Below are positions 1 through 7,236 of a stretch of 17,097 nt of DNA, piece after piece. The translations under genes were made by a program, and so were the position numbers. The DNA is taken from contig JADJGZ010000045.1 in NCBI GenBank assembly GCA_016707785.1, positions 1-17,097 of the forward strand, in the 5' to 3' direction. Below the pieces are notes generated by a model. It had not been told where the DNA came from. It saw only the letters and a list, made by a program, of their open reading frames with translations, and did no database searches. How positions within the stretch are numbered: the first letter of the stretch is position 1; each line of letters starts with the position of its first letter. The stretch is from Bacteroidales bacterium. GTDB taxonomy: Bacteria; Bacteroidota; Bacteroidia; Bacteroidales; UBA4417.

Positions 1-122
1 GTCTATAAGAATATTGCTTTGCAAATTCATTACGATTGAGTATATTTCCGGTAAGGGTTGTATAGGCGCTATGAGCCTGTTGGGTAGCAGGTGAGTGTTG
101 TAAAGTGAAAGCTTAATCCAGC
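1..122. other. Left edge, no supportable gene
   Basis: These 122 bases follow the stop of the phosphohexomutase gene. Two minus-strand frames stay open to the edge (one from about 114 leftward). Neither has an ATG or a recognisable motif, and the stretch is too short to judge. A gene beginning or continuing off the left edge is possible. I see no hairpin strong enough to call a terminator. Confidence 0.4.
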
Positions 123-1859
123 TTATTTCAATCCTAAGGCTTCAATAATCGCTTCTACCTTCTTTTCCAGTTTGGCGTCTTCAGCTTTAAAATCTTCAAA
201 CCTGGCCAGTCGGGCCTTTATACTGAAATAAAACTTAATCTTGGGTTCGGTTCCACTGGGGCGGACAGAAATCTTACTGCCGTCTTCCAGGAAGAACTGT
301 AAAACATCGCTCTTTGGCAGACTGATGGGTGTTTCGGCACCGGTATCGAGCTGCTGCGATTTCTGTAATAAATAATCCTTGATCATAGCGACCTTCATGC
401 CGGCAATCTCTTTGGGAGGATTGGAGCGGTAATTGTCCATCATGGCTTTGATCTCAGCCTGTCCGCTCATGCCTTTACGCACCACATTTACCAGCTTTTC
501 CTTGAAAAGTCCGTATTCGAGGTACATATCAATGAGCATGCGGTAAAGGGTAATTCCTTTGTCAGCAGCCCAGGCAGCACATTCGGCAAAAATGCAGGAG
601 GATACCACAGCATCCTTATCCCTGACAAAATCACCAACCATATAGCCGTAGCTCTCTTCACCACCACCGATAAAGGTCTTCTTGCCTTCCAGGTTGCGGA
701 TCACTTCAGCAATCCACTTGAAACCGGTGAGTACATCAAAATATTCAACACCTGCTTTCTTTGCAATATCACTGATAAGCTCCGATGTTACAATGGTCTT
801 CACGATAAATTCATTGCCTGTTAGCTTGCCTTTGGCTTCCCATTGTTTGATGAGGTAGTAGGTGAGCAGGGCGGCAGTTTGGTTCCCGTTGAGAAGTATA
901 TAATTTCCATCGAGGTCTTTTACACCTACTCCAATGCGGTCTGCATCAGGGTCGGTGGCAAGGATCAGGTCGGCCTGGATTTCTTTGGCCATCGCAAGAG
1001 CCATTTCCATAGCAGCCGTTTCTTCCGGGTTCGGTGATTTCACGGTTGGGAAGTCCCCGTTTGGAGTGGCTTGAGCTTCAACAATATGCACATTATCGAA
1101 ACCAAATTGCTTCAATCCTTTAGGAACCAGGGTTATACCTGTACCGTGAATTGGTGTGAAAACGATTTTCAGGTCGCGGTGACGGGCTATTACTTCAGGA
1201 GCCAGGGTATATTTTGCCATGGTTTCCAGGTAAGCCGTATCTATAAGTTCACCTATAATATTGATTTTCAGATTATCGCCATTAAAGTTCACCTGTTCAA
1301 AAGAGGAGATTTTCTGAGCTTCAGTAATAACATTTTTATCGTGAGGGGGCACCAGTTGTGCTCCATCGTTCCAATAAACTTTATAACCGTTGTATTCCTT
1401 TGGATTATGGGAGGCGGTTATTACGATCCCGCTATGGCAATGCAGGTACCTGACAGCAAAGGATAATTCAGGGGTAGGGCGCAGTTCCTCGAAAAGGAAA
1501 ACGAGGATGCCATTCGCTGAGAGCACTTCCGAAGCAATGCGTGCAAAATAGCTGCTATTGTTGCGGCAGTCGTGGGCAATGGCCACACGGATTTCTTCTC
1601 CGCTGGTATAGACTTGTTTCAGGTAATTGGCCAGTCCCTGGGTAGCCATTCCGACGGTGTATTTGTTCATACGGTTGGTTCCCACACCCATGATACCCCT
1701 GAGTCCGCCGGTACCGAATTCCAGGTCGCAATAGAAACTCTCTGCCAGTTCATTAGGGTCATTATCAATCATGTGACGGATTGCATTTTTGCTTTCCTCG
1801 TCTATATTTCCATGCAGCCATTTCTCGGCGCGTTCAAGAATTTTCGGGTCAATGCTCAT
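123..1859 (-). CDS. Phospho-sugar mutase (alpha-D-phosphohexomutase, phosphoglucomutase/phosphomannomutase type)
   Basis: This 578-residue cytoplasmic enzyme should interconvert hexose 1-phosphate and 6-phosphate (glucose and/or mannose) through a phosphoserine intermediate, feeding glycogen, cell-wall and surface-sugar synthesis. All four family signatures are visible: the catalytic serine loop TASHNPKEYNGYK at 148-160 (Ser150), the metal-binding DPDADR at 303-308, the sugar-specificity loop GGGEESYGY at 398-406 and the phosphate-binding RPSGTEPK at 533-540. The length and long N-terminus match the larger PgcA/PGM2-like branch rather than the roughly 450-residue ManB/GlmM branch. The ATG at 1857-1859 is preceded by an AT-rich leader without a Shine-Dalgarno sequence, and a TAnnTTTG box lies 26-33 bases upstream. 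It is separated from the receptor gene by 568 bp, so it is probably transcribed alone. Substrate preference cannot be read from the sequence. Confidence 0.95.
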   Translation of the reverse strand: MSIDPKILERAEKWLHGNIDEESKNAIRHMIDNDPNELAESFYCDLEFGTGGLRGIMGVGTNRMNKYTVGMATQGLANYLKQVYTSGEEIRVAIAHDCRNNSSYFARIASEVLSANGILVFLFEELRPTPELSFAVRYLHCHSGIVITASHNPKEYNGYKVYWNDGAQLVPPHDKNVITEAQKISSFEQVNFNGDNLKINIIGELIDTAYLETMAKYTLAPEVIARHRDLKIVFTPIHGTGITLVPKGLKQFGFDNVHIVEAQATPNGDFPTVKSPNPEETAAMEMALAMAKEIQADLILATDPDADRIGVGVKDLDGNYILLNGNQTAALLTYYLIKQWEAKGKLTGNEFIVKTIVTSELISDIAKKAGVEYFDVLTGFKWIAEVIRNLEGKKTFIGGGEESYGYMVGDFVRDKDAVVSSCIFAECAAWAADKGITLYRMLIDMYLEYGLFKEKLVNVVRKGMSGQAEIKAMMDNYRSNPPKEIAGMKVAMIKDYLLQKSQQLDTGAETPISLPKSDVLQFFLEDGSKISVRPSGTEPKIKFYFSIKARLARFEDFKAEDAKLEKKVEAIIEALGLK

Positions 1860-1884
1860 AATTGGATATTGTTACTGTACGTTA

Positions 1885-1892
1885 CAAATATA
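1885..1892 (-). promoter_or_regulatory. Candidate -7 box for the phosphohexomutase gene
   Basis: On the minus strand this reads TATATTTG, a full match to the Bacteroidota -7 consensus TAnnTTTG. It sits 26-33 bases before the ATG, which predicts a leader of about 20 bases. I see no matching -33 TTG element at the usual spacing, so the call rests on the -7 box and its position. Confidence 0.5.
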
Positions 1893-1916
1893 GGAAGATT
1901 GAAATCAATTGTGAAA

Positions 1917-2018
1917 GGGGAGAGGAGTTTTTTGAGAAAGGAGTTGGGGAGATGGGGAGATGGGGGGGGGGAGAGGGGGATGGGGAGTGGGAGATGGGAG
2001 AATGGGAGATTAGGAGAT
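1917..2018. repeat. G/A-rich low-complexity tract (degenerate GGGAGAT-type repeat)
   Basis: The plus strand is almost all G and A with scattered T. It consists of imperfect repeats of GGGGAGAT/GGGAGAT and contains a run of ten G at 1962-1971. The minus strand is the matching C/T-rich tract. Several GGG or longer runs separated by short spacers make G-quadruplex formation on the plus strand plausible; this is inference. The tract lies 58-159 bases upstream of the phosphohexomutase start and behind its -7 box, so it is not coding. Open frames across it are compositional artefacts. Confidence 0.85.
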
Positions 2019-2019
2019 G

Positions 2020-2033
2020 CCCCGAAAGGGGGG
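2020..2033. repeat. Short hairpin with GAAA loop
   Basis: CCCC at 2020-2023, GAAA at 2024-2027 and a six-G run at 2028-2033 form a GC-only stem closed by a GNRA-type tetraloop (plus-strand reading). It directly abuts the G/A-rich tract. It could act as a hairpin or be part of a dispersed intergenic element. No T tract follows on either strand, so I do not call it a terminator. Confidence 0.5.
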
Positions 2034-2081
2034 CCTTGGGCTCCCATGTGCCTGAGTGCATTGAGGGTTCAACTAATGGAA

Positions 2082-2198
2082 CACGAATAACACGAATACT
2101 AACACGAATCTTCACGAATAATGTTCAAGTTCATTTGTGAAATAATCGTCAATTAATTGAATTCGTGTTAATTCGTGCAGTTATTCGTGTAATTCGTG
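2082..2198. repeat. Imperfect inverted repeat made of CACGAAT / ATTCGTG words
   Basis: The left arm (2082-2119) holds CACGAAT at 2082, 2091, 2103 and 2113. The right arm (2161-2198) holds the complement ATTCGTG at 2161, 2171, 2183 and 2192. The gaps between words are 2, 5 and 3 bases in the left arm and 3, 5 and 2 in the right, so all eight words pair in register when the strand folds. The arms are 38 bases and the loop is 41 bases (2120-2160). Only the spacer bases mismatch. This is a structured non-coding element in the gap between the receptor and the phosphohexomutase genes. I see no transposase and no clear target-site duplication. Confidence 0.85.
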
Positions 2199-2260
2199 GT
2201 CTATTATTTTCTGCAAAGCAATAATACCTAAGTTCAAAATTTCTGAATTATCGAGCCAAA

Positions 2261-2279
2261 TATTTCCCTCCGGGAAATA
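2261..2279. repeat. Small perfect palindrome (8-bp arms)
   Basis: TATTTCCC (2261-2268) and GGGAAATA (2272-2279) are exact complements around a three-base loop. It lies about 150 bases past the receptor stop codon in the direction of transcription. The minus strand downstream of it is not T-rich, so a terminator role is weak. It could be an RNA hairpin at the receptor mRNA end or a protein-binding site. Confidence 0.45.
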
Positions 2280-2297
2280 GTCGATATTTATGTGGTT

Positions 2298-2325
2298 CCC
2301 CCCCCAATCCCCAATAAATAGGGGG
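2298..2325. repeat. C-tract / G-tract pair with short hairpin potential
   Basis: A run of eight C (2298-2305), then CCCC (2309-2312), is followed after eight A/T bases by five G (2321-2325). The CCCC and GGGG can form a short stem with an A/T loop. It lies about 100 bases downstream of the receptor stop. I assign no function; it resembles the other G/C-tract elements of this gap. Confidence 0.35.
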
Positions 2326-2408
2326 AGTTGTCTTCCTATGAGTAACAATCATTTCTAACTTGATATATCATCAAACTTGCAATTTATCAAATCTTTGCAA
2401 CGTTTCTC

Positions 2409-2435
2409 AGCACCCGGCACCCAGCACTCAGCACT
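2409..2435. repeat. AGCACCC/AGCACTC short direct repeat overlapping the receptor stop
   Basis: The plus strand reads AGCACCCGGCACCC followed by AGCACTC and AGCACT, a degenerate seven-base direct repeat. The receptor stop codon (2428-2430) and its terminal Cys codon lie inside it. It looks like a short intergenic repeat that abuts or invades the 3' end of the gene. Confidence 0.55.
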
Positions 2436-4410
2436 TATTAATCTTTGGAGAGAAGCGAAATCCCCCGCGAATCCATCGCCCGGGTTGAGGGACATTCCCG
2501 AAGTCGATGGTATTTACATCCAATAGGTTTGAGCCTTCAACATAGAGAACCCATCCCTTGTATGTCCAGGAAATCCTTGAATCGAGAAGAAAGAAAGGTT
2601 GGTAAGCGGATTCTGTTGTTTCTGCAACTCCATTTACATATTTGATATATCCCCCGGCTCGATCCTGGTAGGAGAGGCTCCAATGGGCTGAAACGTTTTT
2701 TATAATCCGGTGGCTCAACTGGAAATCTGCTTTATGCTTTAGAATATCCAGAACATATTTTGAGAGAAAATTGTCACTCGATTTATTGGCAGTAATCATG
2801 GAATAACCTGCAGATACAGAGGAAATAAAGCAATCTCTCTTAAAGTGACGGTTGAAATCGGAATGGAAGGAGATTTCTGCTCCTGTCAGGTCGACATCTG
2901 TGAGATTTTCAGCATGCCATTTCTCTTCAGCAGTTGGTTTTACCCAATCGATCATATTGCTGCCATAGCGCTTAAAGACAGCCAGGTGCCCCGACATCCC
3001 ATTCTTCAGGAATTTGACCCCACTTTCGATGCTGATAGCTTCTTCCGGTTTCAAATCCGGGTTGCCAATACTTACAGCATCATTATAATAAAGATCGGTA
3101 AAGGTAGGCAGCCGGAGTGTGCGGTTTGCCGAAGCATAAATCCTGAACAGCTCATTAAGTTGGTAACCGGCATCCAATCCGGGATAGATTGAAAAACGGC
3201 CTTTGATTTCAGCCTGGTAATTGACTAAAAATCCGGCAGATACACTGAAATTCCCAACATATACTGATTGCTCACCAAAAAGTGCAGCATGTACTCTTTC
3301 CTTTCCCAAATAGTATTTGGCGGATGCTTCAGAAGGAATGGAAATGGGAACGGAGAGGGAATCTCCCAGTTTATTGGAAACGATCTTCTCATACCTGATA
3401 TCATAGCCTGCCGTTGTTTTGCCATACTTGCCCTGGATGAAGGTATAGCTGGCATTGGAACCAAGCACGTCTGTTCTGTGGTAATTATGTGATGTATACC
3501 AGGAAGGTGGATCACTTCTGAATAGCTCAAATCGGTCAAAATGCCTCCTCCAGTAGACCACAGGTGAGAATCCCGGCTTTTGGGTATTGATCCTGAGTGA
3601 GGCAAACAGTGTACGAGTGGCCTCATATTGCAGTGGATACTTAGGAGTATAGAAACTATTGGCACCAAAATCCTTTGAGGAAAACCCTGATTGCATTTCG
3701 ATTGTGGATTTCCCGGTTTTGATTTTATTGTGATAAAAGAAATTAAACTGCTCAAAATCAGTGTTGGAAATGAACCCATTTGAGGCTGATTTCCCTAAAG
3801 CGAACTGATGAGAACTCTGCAAGATTTTTAGGCCTAAAGTTCCATTGACCTTGTATAATCCATGTTCACCTGCCATTCCCGCAATGGCTGCCTGGGGGCA
3901 ATTCTCAACAGAGGTGATAATATTGATTACGCCATTGAATGCATTGGGGCCAAAGATCCTGGCACCGGCTCCCTGAAGAATTTCAATCCTTTCAATGGCT
4001 GAAATATCCAGCGGTAGATCCAGGTTATGATGCCCTGTCTGAGGATCAGTGATATTTACTCCATTAAGCAATATCATTGTCTGATCAAACGAGCCTCCCC
4101 GAATACTGATATCAGCCTGTATCCCGAAAGTTCCCCGACTACGGATATCAGTATTCAGCGCATATTCCAGCACATTTTCGATACTCTGCACCGGAAGATT
4201 ACTGATATCTTCCTTACTGATCACCTGCACAACCCGCATCAGGCGTGAATAGGTGACAGCAGTCTTTTCTGCAGTAATGACCAATGGTTCCAGTTCTTTT
4301 GCCGGGAGTAAGGTATCTGCCTGTTGTGCAAAGGAGAGTATGGGGAAGAGTGTAATGGAAATGAGAAAAAGCAGGATTATATTCCTGATGTTCAGTTGAT
4401 TATATTTCAT
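2428..4410 (-). CDS. TonB-dependent outer-membrane receptor (BtuB-like)
   Basis: This 660-residue outer-membrane barrel should import a scarce ligand using TonB energy. The order is a signal peptide (about 1-28, hydrophobic 11-27), a TonB-box-like PLVITA at 42-47, and a plug domain at about 48-168 with IRGGSFDQT at 103-111 and an ERIEIL...GVINIIT segment at 140-166. The rest is a beta-barrel rich in aromatic residues ending in FRFSP. There is no N-terminal carboxypeptidase-like domain of the SusC type, and the length fits the BtuB/iron-siderophore class. No SusD, periplasmic binding protein or ABC gene adjoins it, so the substrate is unknown; cobalamin is only a family-level guess. It starts 63 bp after the small membrane protein gene but has its own TAnnTTTG box. 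The last residues (KINKC) run into a short repeat, so the native C-terminus may have been altered. Confidence 0.9.
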   Translation of the reverse strand: MKYNQLNIRNIILLFLISITLFPILSFAQQADTLLPAKELEPLVITAEKTAVTYSRLMRVVQVISKEDISNLPVQSIENVLEYALNTDIRSRGTFGIQADISIRGGSFDQTMILLNGVNITDPQTGHHNLDLPLDISAIERIEILQGAGARIFGPNAFNGVINIITSVENCPQAAIAGMAGEHGLYKVNGTLGLKILQSSHQFALGKSASNGFISNTDFEQFNFFYHNKIKTGKSTIEMQSGFSSKDFGANSFYTPKYPLQYEATRTLFASLRINTQKPGFSPVVYWRRHFDRFELFRSDPPSWYTSHNYHRTDVLGSNASYTFIQGKYGKTTAGYDIRYEKIVSNKLGDSLSVPISIPSEASAKYYLGKERVHAALFGEQSVYVGNFSVSAGFLVNYQAEIKGRFSIYPGLDAGYQLNELFRIYASANRTLRLPTFTDLYYNDAVSIGNPDLKPEEAISIESGVKFLKNGMSGHLAVFKRYGSNMIDWVKPTAEEKWHAENLTDVDLTGAEISFHSDFNRHFKRDCFISSVSAGYSMITANKSSDNFLSKYVLDILKHKADFQLSHRIIKNVSAHWSLSYQDRAGGYIKYVNGVAETTESAYQPFFLLDSRISWTYKGWVLYVEGSNLLDVNTIDFGNVPQPGRWIRGGFRFSPKINKC

Positions 4411-4441
4411 TAAATAGAAAAGTGGCTTGGTTAAAAGCCTG

Positions 4442-4449
4442 CAAAGATA
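4442..4449 (-). promoter_or_regulatory. Candidate -7 box for the TonB-dependent receptor
   Basis: The minus strand reads TATCTTTG, a full match to TAnnTTTG, 32-39 bases before the receptor ATG at 4408-4410. It lies inside the 63-bp gap after the upstream gene. This suggests the receptor can be transcribed on its own as well as by readthrough. No -33 element is evident. Confidence 0.45.
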
Positions 4450-4473
4450 ATTGCTTTCCTGATTGGTGATTCG

Positions 4474-4950
4474 TTATAATGCCAGCATTGCCCTGCTTGC
4501 AAAAACCAAAATAACAATAATATACATTGCTATCATCGCTACTGTATAGATCCCAATAAAAACGAAAAGACTTTTCAGCCTTTTCAAGGCAGTTGTCATT
4601 GTAGTAGTGTTATTATTACGGATAGCCTTTGTGATATTGTTTGAAAAGCTATTGAGGAAGTATAGAGGTATAAAGGTGATTACACCGAAAATGACATAGA
4701 TAACAGCAACGAAACCTGAGGTTGATGCAGTCACAATTCCTCCCATTCCATCCATTTTATCTCCCATCACATTATAAATCAATCCCAGTGATAAGCCCGC
4801 CAGCACTACGAATCCAATACTTATAAAGCCGAGTATTGCAAGGAATTTACCCCATTTTGCTGCGATCGCCAGGTAAGCCACTGATGCAGGGGTTAGTTGA
4901 GGATGTCCTTCCTGGGTAAGGTTGTTTTCGGTAAAGCTAGTCTCTGTCAT
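4474..4950 (-). CDS. Small integral membrane protein, DUF5362-like
   Basis: This 158-residue protein begins with a polar N-terminus (1-28) and then has hydrophobic segments at about 36-60, 76-100 and 128-150. A short Asn/Thr-rich and basic loop (about 104-126, with NNNTTT) separates the second and third. The pattern AKWGKFLAILGFISIGF around 31-47, followed by two more helices and a basic loop, resembles the DUF5362 family common in Bacteroidota; this is recognition by eye, not a profile match. It has no signal peptide and no catalytic motif, so it is probably an inner-membrane protein of unknown role. It follows the OmpA-family gene after 117 bp containing a palindrome, so it is likely a separate unit. 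The ATG at 4948-4950 lacks a strong Shine-Dalgarno sequence. Confidence 0.75.
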   Translation of the reverse strand: MTETSFTENNLTQEGHPQLTPASVAYLAIAAKWGKFLAILGFISIGFVVLAGLSLGLIYNVMGDKMDGMGGIVTASTSGFVAVIYVIFGVITFIPLYFLNSFSNNITKAIRNNNTTTMTTALKRLKSLFVFIGIYTVAMIAMYIIVILVFASRAMLAL

Positions 4951-4998
4951 GGCCTGATCAATTGAAATAGTTGAACACTAGAGTAAAAGTAGGAAAAC

Positions 4999-5017
4999 AA
5001 TGCATATTTCATGCATT
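4999..5017. repeat. Perfect palindrome AATGCAT...ATGCATT between two genes
   Basis: Seven-base arms at 4999-5005 and 5011-5017 flank a five-base loop. It lies about 50 bases past the OmpA-gene stop and about 50 bases before the next ATG. On the minus strand it is followed by GTTTTCC. It could be a weak terminator for the adhesin-PorP-OmpA unit or an operator for the small membrane protein gene. An eight-base A run (T on the minus strand) lies just upstream at 5023-5030. Confidence 0.4.
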
Positions 5018-5067
5018 CCAGCAAAAAAAACAACATTTCAACCCTTTCTGTTTGTGTAGCAAAAGCC

Positions 5068-7179
5068 TCAGTGACTACATTGCATGAAGAAGTCAGCAGG
5101 AAGTGCTTCTCTTATAATTTTGGTTCCCGGTGAGTATTTATCAGGATTGAAAGAATCCATGGGCATGCTTTTAGGGCTTTGCATCTCAATGACTTTGAAT
5201 TCGGTTCTCCGGTTGGCCTGGTGTTCGTCTTCACTGCATTTTACTCCATCAGAGCAACGATTTGTAAGTTGATATTCTCCGTACCCTTTACTTTGAATTC
5301 TATCTATTCCAATGCCATTAGATTTCAGGTAATTAACAGCAGATTGTGCCCTTCGAAGGGAAAGCTTGTCATTGTAGGCAAATGATCCCCTGCAATCAGT
5401 ATGTGAGGCCAACTCAATAGTGATGGGGTTGTCTTTCATGATGCTTACCAGCTTATCGAGTGCTGGTTCGGCATCGGGACGGATATCGGATTTATCGAAA
5501 TCATAGTAAATGTTTTCCAGGGCAAATACCTTATTCAACTGCAATTTGGATAGCAACAGATCCCGGGGGGCCAGGTTGTCTTGTCCTGCCAACATTACAT
5601 CGGCTTTCCAGGCAAGGCAATCAGGAATAGAGCCTTGTTCAGTGGCTTTTACAATGAGCGGGGCAGGGACAGGCAAAATAGCCTTGTAAATGCCTTGAGC
5701 ATCTGTTCTGACAATGATTACGCTATCATTTAATTCGTTGAGAATAAATACAACTGCATTTTCCACAGCCAAACCTGTTTCCTTTTCTTTCACATGTCCC
5801 CAAATTGTAACAGTTTGCTTCTGGATTTCTTCAGCGATGGTTTCTTTCTCTGTTTCGACTGCTTTTTGTTCTTCTTCTACGATTTCTTCTTCAATGGCAA
5901 TACCTTTCAGCTTTTTGAAAGCATAGATATCATCCAGTCCTTGTCCGCCCGGACGATTGGATGCAAACATACCGTAAGTGGTTCCGGGTATCCAAATGAT
6001 TGAGAAATCATCAAATGAAGAATTAATGGGAGCCATAATATTCTCAGGGGTGAGATATCCCTGGGCCGTTTCTCTTGTGCTGAAGATATCGAGCCCACCA
6101 TACCCTGGGAGTCCATCGCTGGCAAAAAACAGGGTTCCATCACTTTTGAGAGAAGGGAACATTTCATCTCCGGAAGTATTGACAGCTGCACCCAGGTTTA
6201 CAGGATTGCTCCATCCGGAAGGAGTGCGGTTGCATTTCCAGATATCGGCACCTCCAAATCCTCCTGGCATATCTGAAACAAAATAAAGCAAAGCCCCATC
6301 GCTGCTGAGAGCAGGATGCCCTACTGAATAATCATAACTATTCATGAAGAAAGGTTCCATTTTTTGCCAGTCACCCCTGATTCGTTTCGAAGAATAGATT
6401 TTCAGGAAATCTGTTTTAATCTTTCCTGTTTTCCTGGCATTCTTGTCGCGGAATGAGCGGGTGAACATTGCCAGGGAATCACCGGCAAAATTCACCGGAC
6501 CATCATGGAAGGATTGGTTGAAGCTGCCTTGCATGGGATAAGGATCCCTGTAATCACCAAAAAATTCACCATTAACTTTAGGCTTCGCATAATAGATGTT
6601 GAGATATTTTCTTCCGGTCCAACCATAGGTATCATCATCTATATCAATGAAACCCCTGTCGGAGGTAAATGTAAATCCATTGGAATAGAGAGCAGGCCCG
6701 AAATCACTCTCTTTGGAATTGATACCATTCAGTGTCCTGACTTCAAATTTAGGAGGTTTGTTCTTCCACTCACCCTGCAGAAGTTCACATTGCTTTATGT
6801 AATTGGCTGTTTTACTGTCGGATGGATTTACTTCTGAATACTTTTTGAAAATTTCAGCAGCCCTGTTATAATCTCCGGAAGCCTGCAATGACTTGGCATA
6901 GTAAAGAAACCATTCCGGTTGTGGGTTAGGCAAGGTCACGGCTTGTTCATACCAACTCCTGCTGGCTTCAACATCATGTTGCATCCGGTAGCATTCAGCA
7001 AGCATAGGGATTGCAGCAGCATGACAGGAGGGTTTATCGATGGCTTTTTGCAGAATTTCAATGGCTCTTGAGTACTCAAAGAGGTCCATTCTTTTCTGGG
7101 CTTTTCTAATCAGATGCTGAGAATTTCCTGTGAAAGAGAGAATCAATATTCCTAATATGAGTAAATGTCTGATTTTCAT
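5068..7179 (-). CDS. OmpA-family protein with TPR, PD40 and carboxypeptidase-regulatory-like domains (PorE-like)
   Basis: This 703-residue protein is probably a periplasmic or outer-membrane-associated anchor to peptidoglycan. Order: signal peptide (about 1-20), TPR-like helices (about 24-135), WD40-like PD40 beta-propeller repeats (about 150-422, with SSDGALLYFVSD at 292-303 and FASDGLPGYGGLDIF at 352-366), and a Glu/Lys-rich linker (about 428-455). A carboxypeptidase-regulatory-like beta-sandwich (about 458-545) leads to an OmpA C-terminal domain (about 556-664, with YYDFDKSDIRP at 558-568, HTDCRG at 593-598 and NRRTEF at 656-661). The last is the peptidoglycan-binding signature with its Asp and Arg. 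A tail of about 40 residues follows. This layout is that of PorE-like proteins that partner with T9SS PorP/SprF proteins, and it lies 57 bp after a PorP/SprF gene. The start at 7179 is chosen because it gives the signal peptide. Confidence 0.92.
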   Translation of the reverse strand: MKIRHLLILGILILSFTGNSQHLIRKAQKRMDLFEYSRAIEILQKAIDKPSCHAAAIPMLAECYRMQHDVEASRSWYEQAVTLPNPQPEWFLYYAKSLQASGDYNRAAEIFKKYSEVNPSDSKTANYIKQCELLQGEWKNKPPKFEVRTLNGINSKESDFGPALYSNGFTFTSDRGFIDIDDDTYGWTGRKYLNIYYAKPKVNGEFFGDYRDPYPMQGSFNQSFHDGPVNFAGDSLAMFTRSFRDKNARKTGKIKTDFLKIYSSKRIRGDWQKMEPFFMNSYDYSVGHPALSSDGALLYFVSDMPGGFGGADIWKCNRTPSGWSNPVNLGAAVNTSGDEMFPSLKSDGTLFFASDGLPGYGGLDIFSTRETAQGYLTPENIMAPINSSFDDFSIIWIPGTTYGMFASNRPGGQGLDDIYAFKKLKGIAIEEEIVEEEQKAVETEKETIAEEIQKQTVTIWGHVKEKETGLAVENAVVFILNELNDSVIIVRTDAQGIYKAILPVPAPLIVKATEQGSIPDCLAWKADVMLAGQDNLAPRDLLLSKLQLNKVFALENIYYDFDKSDIRPDAEPALDKLVSIMKDNPITIELASHTDCRGSFAYNDKLSLRRAQSAVNYLKSNGIGIDRIQSKGYGEYQLTNRCSDGVKCSEDEHQANRRTEFKVIEMQSPKSMPMDSFNPDKYSPGTKIIREALPADFFMQCSH

Positions 7180-7236
7180 GGTACTGTTGATTATAAGAGG
7201 GGCCTTGAAATATTTGAATTGTAACCTGACTTTTAT

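Noticed and set aside
1..114. Open minus-strand frame reading leftward off the edge
   Set aside because: No start codon, fewer than 40 codons, and a second frame is open as well; cannot be supported.
1572..2090. Plus-strand open frame of 172 codons
   Set aside because: It is antisense to the phosphohexomutase and then runs through the G/A-rich tract; the protein has no family features.
3225..3779. Minus-strand frame of 184 codons inside the receptor gene
   Set aside because: It overlaps the well-supported receptor frame completely and has no recognisable domain.
4984..4991. TACTTTTA (minus strand) as a -7 box for the small membrane protein gene
   Set aside because: It misses the final G of TAnnTTTG and has no upstream element; too weak to list.
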